From: Zantedeschia hybrid cultivar
Lineage: Eukaryota > Streptophyta > Magnoliopsida > Alismatales > Araceae
Direction of reading: 5' to 3'
Assembly: GCA_030544215.1 (NCBI GenBank)
Contig: JARZZO010000008.1
Coordinates: 28,745,614-28,809,613 of the forward strand
Length of the DNA: 64,000 nucleotides
A program made the position numbers and the translations under genes. Shown piece after piece: positions 54,716 through 64,000 of the stretch. How positions within the stretch are numbered: position 1 is the stretch's first letter; each line of letters begins with the position of its first letter. A model generated the notes under the pieces. It was given only the letters and a program-made list of their open reading frames with translations. It was not told where the DNA came from and made no database searches.

Positions 54716-57700
54716 TTATGTGACTCGGCGGCATCTGCACCAGAAAGCAGTCCCTCCACTTCTACCCTGGGCCACAGCAATTTCTTCATCTACATAGAAC
54801 CAGATGAAAAATGGGTCCTTGGTATTTGGCTCCCGAGCCTCTTGTTTACCTAGACCTATTTGCAAGGGACCAAATGGGCCAACCTTTATCCGTAAGTGCT
54901 CGAAAATGAAGGCAAGCTTCCTTGTCTTCCAGGAGAATCTCCCTTCAAATGTCAGGCAACCAAGTGGCCCTAGATATACTCCGTTTTCAATCCTCCTTGC
55001 CTGTACATTTATGAACTAATCTAATGAATGCTCAACACAAACAAATCATGGAGTATACATGCCATATATGATATTAAAGAAGAGATATCATACACAAAAA
55101 AGAACATCTTCAGCTTCACATTTGCAGTTATACGACTAAGAGAGAGTATTTGCAGTTAGACTTATGGGAGAGAGTCTCGGTTAAGCATGTAAAAGAAAAA
55201 CAAAATCATGAAAACTATCAGACTAAACCAACATTCATGTGGAAAAGAAGTTTCCTAAAGGCGATTACCTATCAGAAGAGATTAACACTTCATACAGCAA
55301 TCAACATTACAAAAGGTAATCAAGTTCCACAGTGCACTCTTACCACATTTGGGGTTAAGAGTGCTGCATCTCGTAAATTGCCTATAACTTGTAGTTATAG
55401 ATAGACTTTGTCCTTGGGCAGGGATGTGATTCCTAAAAGTGAAATAATATGGAAAGGCATCCCTGTTCATACAAACAGATTAATAAAACATGGGCATCAA
55501 ATTGCGATGCCTTTGGAGAAACCCACTTTGACAAAAGCAGCTTCTCTAACATCACTGTCGGGTGTACATATTTTGTTCCTGTAGAATATCCTTCGAGAAA
55601 TCACATTTGGCGGGTGCGAGACTGGAAGATTTTGGGCTGGGTATTTTGTTCTCGTAGAATATCCTTCGAGAAATCACATTTGGTAGGTGTGAGGACTGGA
55701 AGATTTTGGGCTGGTCTTTTTAGCAGAAACTCCTTCCAAAATGCCCACTTCTCCCCTCGAAAGCAGCAAAAGACCACCTTTCCTGATAGACAAAGGCTTG
55801 AGCCTCTCTCTCATCCTTGGAGATTTTGAACAGCCAAGAAGTTGAAGGGAGTTTCTCTCATTGGGAAAAGCCACTGGACTCGTTAAGTGATTCCAATGAT
55901 TGGAATCACCCTAACACATCGCATTATGTCTGCATATGCTCTTCAATATTGTCGTACAGACTGTGAATTATGGAAAATTATGCACGCAGATATAGCTGCC
56001 AATATTTGTATCTTCTGTATTGAGCAACACTTCTGCTACATCGTAATGTTACATATCAAGTAAAGTCAGACTGAAAATGGTCATCCTGTCCCAGACACAT
56101 CACATCTCACGGTGTCTGTTCTCAAACAATCAATCCCAACATAGGTTAGGTGATGACTTCAGGGCCGTATAGTGAATGCAGAGCTTGAAAGAAAAAGGAA
56201 GTATTGAGAGAGAACCCCTCTATGGCAATTTGACACTCCTTGAAATGGATCCTTGGAAACTCCAATCTGTAGGCAACTTACAATCTAATAAATCAAGAAA
56301 AAAAAATAATGAAGAAGCATCTCCTATCTTCACAATGCAAAACAAAAGAGGGAATTGCTTCTGCTTAAGCACATTGATTTCCCTATGAAGAAATAGGCAT
56401 CCCTAATGTTAATCCTATGACACCAAACATCTCTAAGATCTACATAATAACCGATAGTAAGAAATTAGATCCTACTCTTCCTCCCTCATTTAAAAAGATC
56501 ATGAAATTTCGATCACTTATCAGCAAAGGTTCCATCCAGACAAGGATGGCAGTACCGGTACCGGTACCGGTATCGGTGGGTACCGGTACCGGTACCGGTA
56601 CGTACCGGTCCGGTACCGGCCGGTATCGGCCCGGTACCGGTCGGTACCGGCCCAAAACCAGTCCGGTACCGGCCAGTACCGGCCCGGTACCGGTCGGTAC
56701 CCACGGTACCGGTGCCGGCCGATACCGGTACGTACCGGCCAGTACGTACCGGTATCGGCCGGTACTGCCATCCATGCATCCAGAGGTCTGTTAGAAACTT
56801 AGATACTCCAAGATATGCAGCTTTGACATTTGAATCATGAGGACTTCAAGTGACCTTTCCGGCCCACAGCCTAAGCTACAGCAATCCATACAATTTTCAC
56901 ATTTTCCTCAACCAGACACCATAGTTGTCAAGGCTTACACCTAGGTGATGCTTAGGCACCATGTAGGCAACAAGACTTTTTTTTCGAGGCCTAGGCAGTT
57001 AAATGCCTTAATTTGGGCCTGAAAAAGCATGCCTAGGCATTCCTAGAAGGGGCTAGCACGCCTAGGCAATGCCCAGCTAGTTCATGGGCCAACCAAAGAG
57101 AGTCTATTTAGACCCAATCCTAATATAAATAGGGTTGTGTGGAGGATCGAGCCCTAGCTTTTGATACAGCTTCATCTTGTCTTCCTTATCATTTCATCGT
57201 CCTTGCTACCTTTGGCACCATCCCTCTTTGGCAAACATATCTCAGTGTCAATGATGAGTCACTCCTATGTGTTCTCCTCTCACTATGATGGCCACGATGA
57301 GGCAACAAGCCCTATTTGCCCACATCGATGAACTTGGAACCCCTCTTGGCCATTAGCATCCTCTCATCTTCTTGAGTTTCTTGTATGCTCATCCTTTCTT
57401 CTCCCTTTTGTTCAAGTGTTTGTCTGTCTATTTGTAGGTAACACCATCCCCCCCCCCCCCCCCCCGCCCCCCCCCACACACACACACAATTATGGAGGTG
57501 CCACACACAGTGTGACATAAATTAGTGATTTTTGAAAAATTGTGATCTAATAGCACTTTCTCATCTTAATGTATCTTTCAAGAATAAATTCTGATTTATT
57601 GAAAGAATCTTTAAACTATTCATAAATTCAAAGAGTAGCAATTTAATCACGAATTTGTCAAGAAAAGCATACCTTTCTAAAAGGAATTCACTCATTGTTA

Positions 57701-58480
57701 TACTAGACATTCTCTAATTTATATATTATATTTTATATATTAAAAAACTAACATTTTTTACAACTTTTTTTTTTACTAAGTTTTCAGATTTTTTGCCAAC
57801 TTAATTTTTTTTTTTCTCAGACAGATTTTTTTCCTAATTCCGACTTGGTGACGTTGGTGCCACCTACGTGCCGCTTAGGCAAACGGCCAAGTGCTTAAGT
57901 GCTTAGAGACCCCAAGTATACCTTGGGTTGCCTTACCAGCTTCACAACTATGCTAGACACCAGTCACACTGCATAAGAGAAACTGTAAAATACAAAAAGT
58001 GTAGCAAAAATGTAACATATATTTATATTTCATTTCATCTTTAATATATTCAAAAACAGGACATAAATCAATGGAAGAATATGAAAGAGATTGCATTGTT
58101 CACTTGCTTGATATTATCCAGATCATTATTTTACCAGAACAAATGATCTATGTGATATAATTCACTGATTATTGCCAGAGTTTTAGACAATAATCACACG
58201 CCCAAAGAATCAATTATACATCTTGTCATAAAACTCACACATGTGAGTGTTTGACACAAATACTTGAAGAAAATTTTCTAATTTCTTTTTTTTTCCTGTC
58301 GTGTTCACTGAATATCTTACCACAGCATACAAAGTTGAGGGGCAGGCTCATCACTAAATCTTGTTTTTTTCATTACCTCTTTGACAGGCATAAGATCACA
58401 AGCACATACTGCATTCAAGGATGAGTACGTGTGTGCACGCGCGCGCGCGCGCACACACACATGCACACACACACGCACAC

Positions 58481-58517
<37 letters not shown>

Positions 58518-60273
58518 TCCAACTTTCGATATCTATTTGAGAACTCTTCCAATATGTTAAGCAATTCATATGCTTCCTGTCTAGCCAATGGAAGATTTTA
58601 ACTGACGTAGTCATGTTCTCACATAGATCATCAAACCAGGACCTACATTGAAGCAAAACATCAGATTGCTGTCCAACCTAGAATTTAAGATACTATTTTG
58701 GCGGAAGTAAGTCAACGACCAAATGCTCCGGTCTCTTTAGTTACCATTTATGGTAAATCCTAAGGAACACTTCAACAGCCTACAGTACATAGTGGCTATT
58801 GATCCAAAAGGGAGCTATTGAGGATCATGACATTGTTGAACACAAGGTTCGCTAACTCGAGGATCTGTATCGATCATATCTTCCTAGAAACGAGTTGGAT
58901 TGTATCCGACTTGGGCCTACTCGGTCTGACTCACACCAATCAAACCAATGAATTTGTTCAAAGTAATGAGTTTTTAGCCATATTTTAAAGCAATGTATCC
59001 TATTAATTGATATAGATGGTGTAATTCTACTTATCAAATAAGAAAAACTCAATCTAAAACAACACATTATACATGTATGAGTCGATAGACTGGATACAAT
59101 CTAGTCCGACTCGGTGCAAGCTAGGGGATTGGACTTGCCCAGATACGAGTTGACTTGCACGAGTCAGCATGATCCAGTACGATACGGCAAACCATGGTTG
59201 TACACTAATAGTCATAAAATTGAACAACCACTTTTGGTGCACGAATCATTATGATAAATACTCAAGGAAGAGTTTCCCTACAGTAGTCAGAAAGAATCTA
59301 GAGATAAACTAAAAACCCATGACACAAATATCACAGCCGTTAAACAAAGAACCCAACACAGCCAGCAAGAAATCTAGGAATACCACTTCGCATTCTGTTT
59401 TACCACCTGCAACCTGATTCCCTTTTTCACACAATATTCAACAATGTGCTCAATAATCAACAGAACAGAGTGAAGCGAACAACACCACAACCCAGCAGTC
59501 CTCCACATTCATGTAAAAAAACAGGAATACCAAGATGAATCCAAGGAACTCACCGCGGCATCAAACCGTTGAACCGCGGTGACCGGAAAATAGCTGCCTC
59601 TCTCTAGACGTCCCTAGGATATCAGCCCCCAATCAAACCACAAAAATGGAGTTAGAGTGACCAGAAAACAACAAATTATCATAACATTCTGAAGCTTCAC
59701 AGAGGGCAATCACTTGTGCATTTCTTATGAAATGGGAAAAAAAAAGAAGAAACTAACTTGGGCCGTGAAGATGAGCATCCAGGTCCTTCCCGGGGATTCG
59801 GAGCCGCCAAGGGTCTCCAGGAAGGTGGAGGAGTCGACCTTGGCCTTCTTAATTGCAGAGAGCGCCTCCAGCACCTCCGCCGCCGGCACCCGCCTCGTCT
59901 TGGCGGCGCTCTTGAGCACCCCCACCCACTTCTCCACCCCCTGCGCATACGAACAGCCACAAGCCCACCATTAAAAATCCTCCCTTTAGAAGGACCAATC
60001 ACTCAGCACAAGACCTTCTGCTTCAGAAAAGTAAACACTCGCCGTTGCGGTGGGTTCCTGCTGCTGCTGAGCCGCTGCTGCCGCCGCCACTGATTCTGCT
60101 GCTGCTGCTCCCTCCCCTTCCGCGCGTGCCCTCAGAGGGGGTCTCCTGCTGCTGGCGGAGGTGGTCGGGTTGCGGAAGCGGCAAGAGTGGAGACGGTGGC
60201 GCTTGCTGTGGTGGGAGGAGCCCCTTGGTTTAACGGGGAGGGAAGCGGATATTGAGGCCGCCGCCAATGCCAT
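54716..60273 (-). CDS. conserved plant protein, probably plastid-targeted, unknown function (four exons)
   Basis: Exons (minus): 60273-60037 (79 codons), 59940-59758 (61), 59613-59554 (20) and 55000-54716 (94 plus TAA), giving 254 residues. All junctions are phase 0 with GT-AG introns of 96, 144 and 4553 bp. The first ~65 residues are rich in Ser, Arg and Ala with few acidic residues, like a chloroplast transit peptide. An acidic/Ala/Gln linker follows. Exon 2 has an amphipathic helix-rich part ending GGSESPGRTWMLIFTA. The C-terminal domain is well ordered, with RGSYFPVTAVQRFDAA, YLGPLGCLTFEGRFSW, KDPFFIWFYVDEEIAVA and a final GRSGGTAFWCRCRR. I recognise this C-terminal pattern as shared by plant chloroplast proteins, but I know no assigned activity. 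Exons 3 and 4 were found by motif continuity, and exon 1's donor (GTTTAC) is weak. The long third intron is filled with MITEs and simple repeats. Confidence 0.85.
56541..56776. mobile_element. hAT-like MITE made of GGTACC palindromes (236 bp, TSD catccaga)
   Basis: The terminal repeats CAAGGATGGCAGTACCGG and (reverse complement of the right end) CATGGATGGCAGTACCGG match at 17 of 18 positions. The octamer catccaga stands on both sides (56533-56540 and 56777-56784), an 8-bp target duplication as made by hAT transposases. The whole interior is an irregular array of 'ggtaccgg', 'ggtatcgg' and 'ggtacgtacc', each self-complementary. It lies in the third intron of the plastid-protein gene. All four reading frames through it are repeats (GTGTGT.RYRP-type) and not genes. 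Confidence 0.85.
56921..57951. mobile_element. non-autonomous MULE-like element (about 1.03 kb)
   Basis: The left end ATAGTTGTCAAGGC and the reverse complement of the right end ATAGTTGTGAAGCTGG are similar. The decamers accagacacc (56911-56920) and gctagacacc (57952-57961) agree at 8 of 10 positions, which would fit a 9-10-bp Mutator-type target duplication. 'cctaggc' words are frequent near both ends. A 28-bp C tract lies inside. The superfamily call is tentative. Confidence 0.55.
57448..57487. repeat. C tract followed by (CA)n
   Basis: 28 bp of C with a single G, then about 6 CA units. It lies inside the MULE-like element. Confidence 0.95.
58430..58515. repeat. (GC)n(AC)n microsatellite
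   Basis: 'gtgtgtgcacgcgcgcgcgc' runs into a long interrupted CA array. Alternating purine-pyrimidine sequence of this kind can adopt Z-DNA. The Cys/Val-only reading frames across it are artefacts. It lies in intron 3 of the plastid-protein gene. Confidence 0.95.
58850..59170. repeat. probable MITE in intron 3
   Basis: 'gagttggattgtatccgact' near 58890 is echoed in reverse complement by 'actggatacaatctagtccgac' near 59090, and 'ctcggt' words flank both. This suggests a small inverted-repeat element. The ends were not resolved. Confidence 0.45.
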
Positions 60274-60303
60274 GGTGGGGTGGTACCAAGAAGTCACCAC
60301 CAC

Positions 60304-62679
60304 AGCAGTGTTCGCGTGTGTTCGCGTTTAACAAACTTTTAAAAGAGCCAGGGATAAGAAATGGGAACCTGTCAGATGATTGGTGCCAGATAGTGGAGAA
60401 GTTACACAAAAAAATTAGCAGTGTAGAAACTAAATGTAGGGTTTTTTCTTTCTTTCTTTCTTTTTTTTTTTTTTTTTTTTGGTTTCTAGTACCTGAGATC
60501 TACTTAAAAATTCTCTATAACTTCTGTATTTAGTTAAACTCCCCTATAATCTCACTTTTAATTGGAAAACACTCTAGACAATTCAAAAAGTTCCTAAATA
60601 TTTTGAAATATTTCGGAAAGACTCCTTGAAAAAGGGTCGTTTTCAAATAAAACTAAGATTACAGGAAACTTTTAGCATTGCAAACACCATTATTACAGAG
60701 AATAGTTTCTTAAATTAAATTCATTTAGGGACTAAAAACTAAAAAAACTTAAGAATATAATATAAGAATGGTAGAGGATCACCTTTTTGTTGTTTTCTTT
60801 TTCCATTTTTATTTATGTGATCTGCATTAAGAATTAGATGATAAAGAATATTGAACCAAGTTTGGTGCTCCCGAGTGAGAGTGCTCCTCCTATTTTGAGT
60901 GTCCAATTCGATGATCAAATGGCCGAGATGAGAATGACAAAGGAGCAGCATCATAGCATTTCTAAATACACAAATACAATTTTGAGAATTAGATTTTCAT
61001 GAAGTTGGGATTCAACCCAATTGAAGGTAATTTTCAGAGAAAAAAAAAATCATCAATCCGTAGAATGTAAGATGTAGTTAAAATATTTTTAAGTGAATTA
61101 AATTTATCTTGACCTTCCAACATTCTACAAACTACCCCAAAGGAGCATGGGGTTAGAGGAAGAGAGAGATAAGGGAAAGTGAGCTGATTCAACTTAAAAG
61201 TGAGTAACATTTAGGAAATGGAGCAAATGACTTTGGGAATACATTTCTTTTTTTTAATGAATAGATGAAAATGATGATCTTTTTTTTCAGTTGAAAGGAG
61301 GAGGCTTTGTCGTAAATTTCTTTCAGATCTTCCCATTTTTCTAAAATATAGTTTAAATTTTCTTTCAAAAGTAGATCCCTGATTATGATTGTGCAAAAGT
61401 GGTACCCATTAAAAAACATGTTAGAAAATTCAACTTTTCATAAAGCCTATTAATAGGACAACACTAAATGCTACCTATATTAAGATAGTTCAGTTGGACT
61501 TTTTTTAAAATTATTAAATATACCTAGTATGCGTCACACATGTATAATTATCATTATTATTTTTATAGATAATATTAAAGCAATAAATATCAAAATAATA
61601 TAAATAATTTGTGAACTAATATATAGTGAACATTATGATATTAATATAAAAAAAAAAAAATCTTAGGTAACAGTGAATCAATTTGTATACAATGTTATAA
61701 CAAAATCCATTGGGTAAATTAAAAAAACTAAACAGGATAAGCATACTTACATCTTAAAGGAGCATTAATGGCCAAGTTTAGGCCGGACTAGACAAATTTT
61801 GAGCTCAAGATAATTGATAAATGTAATGCTAAATCTATTCTTCTAGATGTAAAAATAAGCTCTATCCACATCTATTTTGCATGCAAAGAAGTGGAACCAT
61901 TTTGAGAAGAAAACCCTCTATGAGTTCATCTCTCTTACATTGCACTTGATAAAACTGAGAACTTAAGTTTGAAATTTGATATTCACATCTTAAATTTGAA
62001 TAGGTTGCAGAAAAGTTCCGAATGTTGAATAAAATAGATTGTTTGGTAACTATACAAACGACATCTAAGTAGATGACATGTTCAATATACCCTCTTATTT
62101 AATGATAATACGTGACAAAACAACCATTTAACCTTATTTAATAACGACTTTATTTAGTAATCTTATATATAATTTTAAAAAATAATATTATTTATATTAT
62201 ATAAAAATTATATCGATGATATAAATCTAAATAATAAATAAATTATAATAATGATAAACTATATAATAATATAAATTAAATGCAATTAGACAATACTAAA
62301 AATAAAAATCTATTCATATTAAATATATAATTCTAAAAGAAAAGTAGCATCTCATAAATTACATCTTTAAGAATGCTTGTGTCCATTAACAATTAATTTT
62401 CATTTGAAATACATTCATCTTATTCATACTATCTAGCAAACCACTTATCAAAGAGAATTTATAGTGCTAACAAAAATAATAAATTCAAATCAGTCAATTA
62501 CGATATTGCCTTTGAGTACATGAGCTTCTAATTGTCATTAGATTGTTCGCAATGTCATGATGTAAATCAATCGTGCACTATTGATCTTCTTGTCTCATTG
62601 TTTCCTATATTAAAAATGTTTAATGTCTCTAGTTTAACTTGAGTTGCTTGTGGAAGTTATGATTTTGGATTTTCATAGT
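60304..62679. other. AT-rich region without a recognised gene
   Basis: The first few hundred bases are upstream of the plastid-protein gene and should hold its promoter; no clear TATA box was seen. They include a 20-bp T tract (60461-60480). 62090-62340 is almost pure A/T. Reading frames are short and lack domains. Confidence 0.5.
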
Positions 62680-63726
62680 AATCAAGTAATTAGTCTTTCA
62701 CCTTTCTCTTCGCAAAAAATTATGGAGAGCACAACAAGCAATTACAACATCATGTTGTACTTTAATGTGCATGATGGCATCCTCTCAAGAACTCAGTACG
62801 AGCTATTAGAATACCAAATGTTCGCTTAATTACATTTCTGACTTCTAATGTGCTTAATTAAAGAGTTCTTCTTTAGTTTGTACATGTTGACCTTAGTGAA
62901 AGTCACTTATCCAATAATGGGTATTTCGATAAGGTGTCATAAAATAACCAGTATGAAGATATGTTGTATCACAAAAATAATATTTTCTGTAAAAATAATT
63001 ATTACGTTATATAACTAGATAAAATATAAAAAATATTGATTAGTTAAAAATATGACAACATATTAGATACCAGAAGGAGGAAACGGAAATGCATTAGATG
63101 GATCATATGCTACCTGTTGTAGCACTGTTGAATCATTCACAGTTCCCTCCCATATAGCAAATACAAAGCTAAATATTATATTAAAATCACTCAGTTAAAA
63201 CATTTTGGTAGTATGTACCTCTCTTCTTCTATAAAGAGTTTGTTTTTCTACTCAAACTTGAACATTAACAAGCATCCATCTAAGATACTAACAACACTCT
63301 ATAGAACTGAAACAAATCAATGTTCTTCCAAACTAATGCAACTAAAATACTAGATGTATAATTTTAATGATTTTAAAGTTACCTTAAAATTTTGTCTCAA
63401 GTGTTTACAATGACATGGAATGTTCATATCTAGATCAAATGAGGTAAGAACAATCATATCTTTTGAAAATTCTCAACTTCAAGAACATCATGAAAATAAT
63501 AGTGTACAGTTTGTGTTGAATGATGAAACTTTTCCTTTATAAGTCTCAAACATTTTCTAAAACTTACAATATTTAAGAACATTGCAATCTTCTCCTCAAT
63601 AGAAAGATAATGGCTATCCTTAAGACATTCCTTTTCTTTAAAGATATTGCATAATTTAACATAAATGTCTCATGACATTCTCAGAAGTCCCTGACATCGT
63701 CCATCATTACCTGTTAATAATTCAAT
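62680..63726 (-). pseudogene. PIF/Harbinger (HARBI1-like) transposase relic
   Basis: Conceptual translation of the minus strand in shifting frames gives the plant Harbinger transposase order. First comes the N-terminal helical domain (ELLTGNDGRCQGLLRMS, then LSIEEKIAMFLNIV and KFHHSTQTVHYYFHDVLE, about 63726-63440). After an unreadable gap comes the DDE nuclease part with EGTVNDSTVL (about 63160-63140), GYFMTPYRNTHYWISDFH (about 62950-62895), an RNVIKRTFGI-like segment (about 62840) and a final CALHNF-like end (about 62715). Stops and frame changes are frequent, and the region that should carry the first catalytic Asp (about 63170-63430) is not recognisable. It is a dead copy. No partner Myb/SANT gene was seen in the window. 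Active family members cut and paste DNA with TTA/TAA targets. Confidence 0.75.
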
Positions 63727-64000
63727 TATATGAACTACACCAATATATGTAGAAGCTAAATTTTTTATTCTTCTAAAACATTATTTCCTCTTGTCCACCG
63801 AGAAATAAGAATACATAAGATCATCACTTGTCACTTTAAATTTTGAGATAACATGTGTGTTTGAATAAATTAAAAAGATAAATTTGGTCAATATTTGGCA
63901 AGCATAATTGTAAGGATTGAGGTTTCGGATCCGGTTACCGGATCAGTTTCGGGGTTGGATCCCTTGACTTGAGCCCTTGTGGGGTTGGGACATAGGTTCC
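63727..64000. other. no gene; contains a palindromic motif at the window edge
   Basis: 63926-63946 reads 'ttcggatccggttaccggatc', in which ggatccggttaccggatc is almost its own reverse complement. A further 'ggggttggatccc' follows. The window ends before its context is clear. Confidence 0.4.

Noticed and set aside
55449..55874. Reading frames on both strands inside intron 3 of the plastid gene
   Set aside because: No domain and no splice-compatible link to the flanking exons. A local 50-bp direct duplication (atcctt.gagaaatcacatttgg) explains the open stretch.
56417..56794. Several overlapping reading frames on both strands with repeated GTGTG or RYRP motifs
   Set aside because: They are translations of the GGTACC palindromic array, which is bounded by transposon ends.
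58317..58656. Cys/Val-rich small proteins
   Set aside because: They are produced by the GC/AC microsatellite.
1..64000. Search for tRNA, 5S rRNA or snoRNA genes
   Set aside because: Only primer-site fragments complementary to tRNA-iMet were found, next to LTRs. No full RNA gene was recognised by eye.

Overview
This window looks like nuclear DNA of a flowering plant, probably a monocot. The evidence is spliced genes with GT-AG introns, a cytochrome P450 with very GC-rich exons next to AT-rich flanks, an Xa21/EFR-type receptor-kinase relic, and a dense cover of plant-type retrotransposons and MITEs. I cannot name the species. No tRNA, rRNA, CRISPR or bacterial-type operon was seen.

Layout, left to right. 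(1) 1-427 is one end of a CACTA DNA transposon. (2) 482-8934 (minus) is a dead LRR receptor-like kinase gene. It carries three small frame-breaking indels, and its kinase domain is split by a Ty1/copia element (1112-6262) with 516-bp LTRs and 5-bp target duplications. (3) 8935-22600 is gene-free. It holds a ~520-bp repeat present twice in inverted orientation (12.4 and 20.1 kb), a gypsy-LTR-like remnant, a solo copia LTR with target duplication (14561-16125), a second CACTA end (to 17823), a non-autonomous hAT-like element (18765-19635) and about 1 kb of AAT/AAC microsatellites. (4) 22619-24873 (plus) is an apparently intact two-exon P450 of the CYP93 type. (5) 26424-50008 is a nested retrotransposon tower: a copia element (1550-bp LTRs, TSD actcc) split inside its gag zinc knuckle by a 14.2-kb Tat-lineage gypsy element (1309-bp LTRs). 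The copia itself sits in an older LTR-like repeat whose halves lie at about 26.3 and 50.0-50.6 kb. (6) 50.6-54.7 kb holds old LTR and MITE debris, including a Tourist-like MITE. (7) 54716-60273 (minus) is a four-exon gene for a probably plastid-targeted conserved protein of unknown function. Its 4.55-kb third intron holds a 236-bp hAT-like MITE built of GGTACC palindromes and a ~1-kb MULE-like element. (8) 60.3-64 kb is AT-rich and carries a decayed PIF/Harbinger transposase gene (about 62680-63726, minus).

Only two host genes look functional, the P450 and the plastid-protein gene. They are unrelated and about 30 kb apart. The rest is a record of transposition. By eye the LTR pairs differ at about 7 of 1309 sites (Tat), 28 of 1550 (outer copia) and 13 of 516 (copia in the kinase gene), so the inner insertion of the tower is the younger one, as the nesting requires. 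I found no convincing new multi-gene system. The least ordinary objects are the palindromic GGTACC MITE, the 21-bp repeats in the copia leader, the long inverted repeat pair and the unidentified plastid gene.
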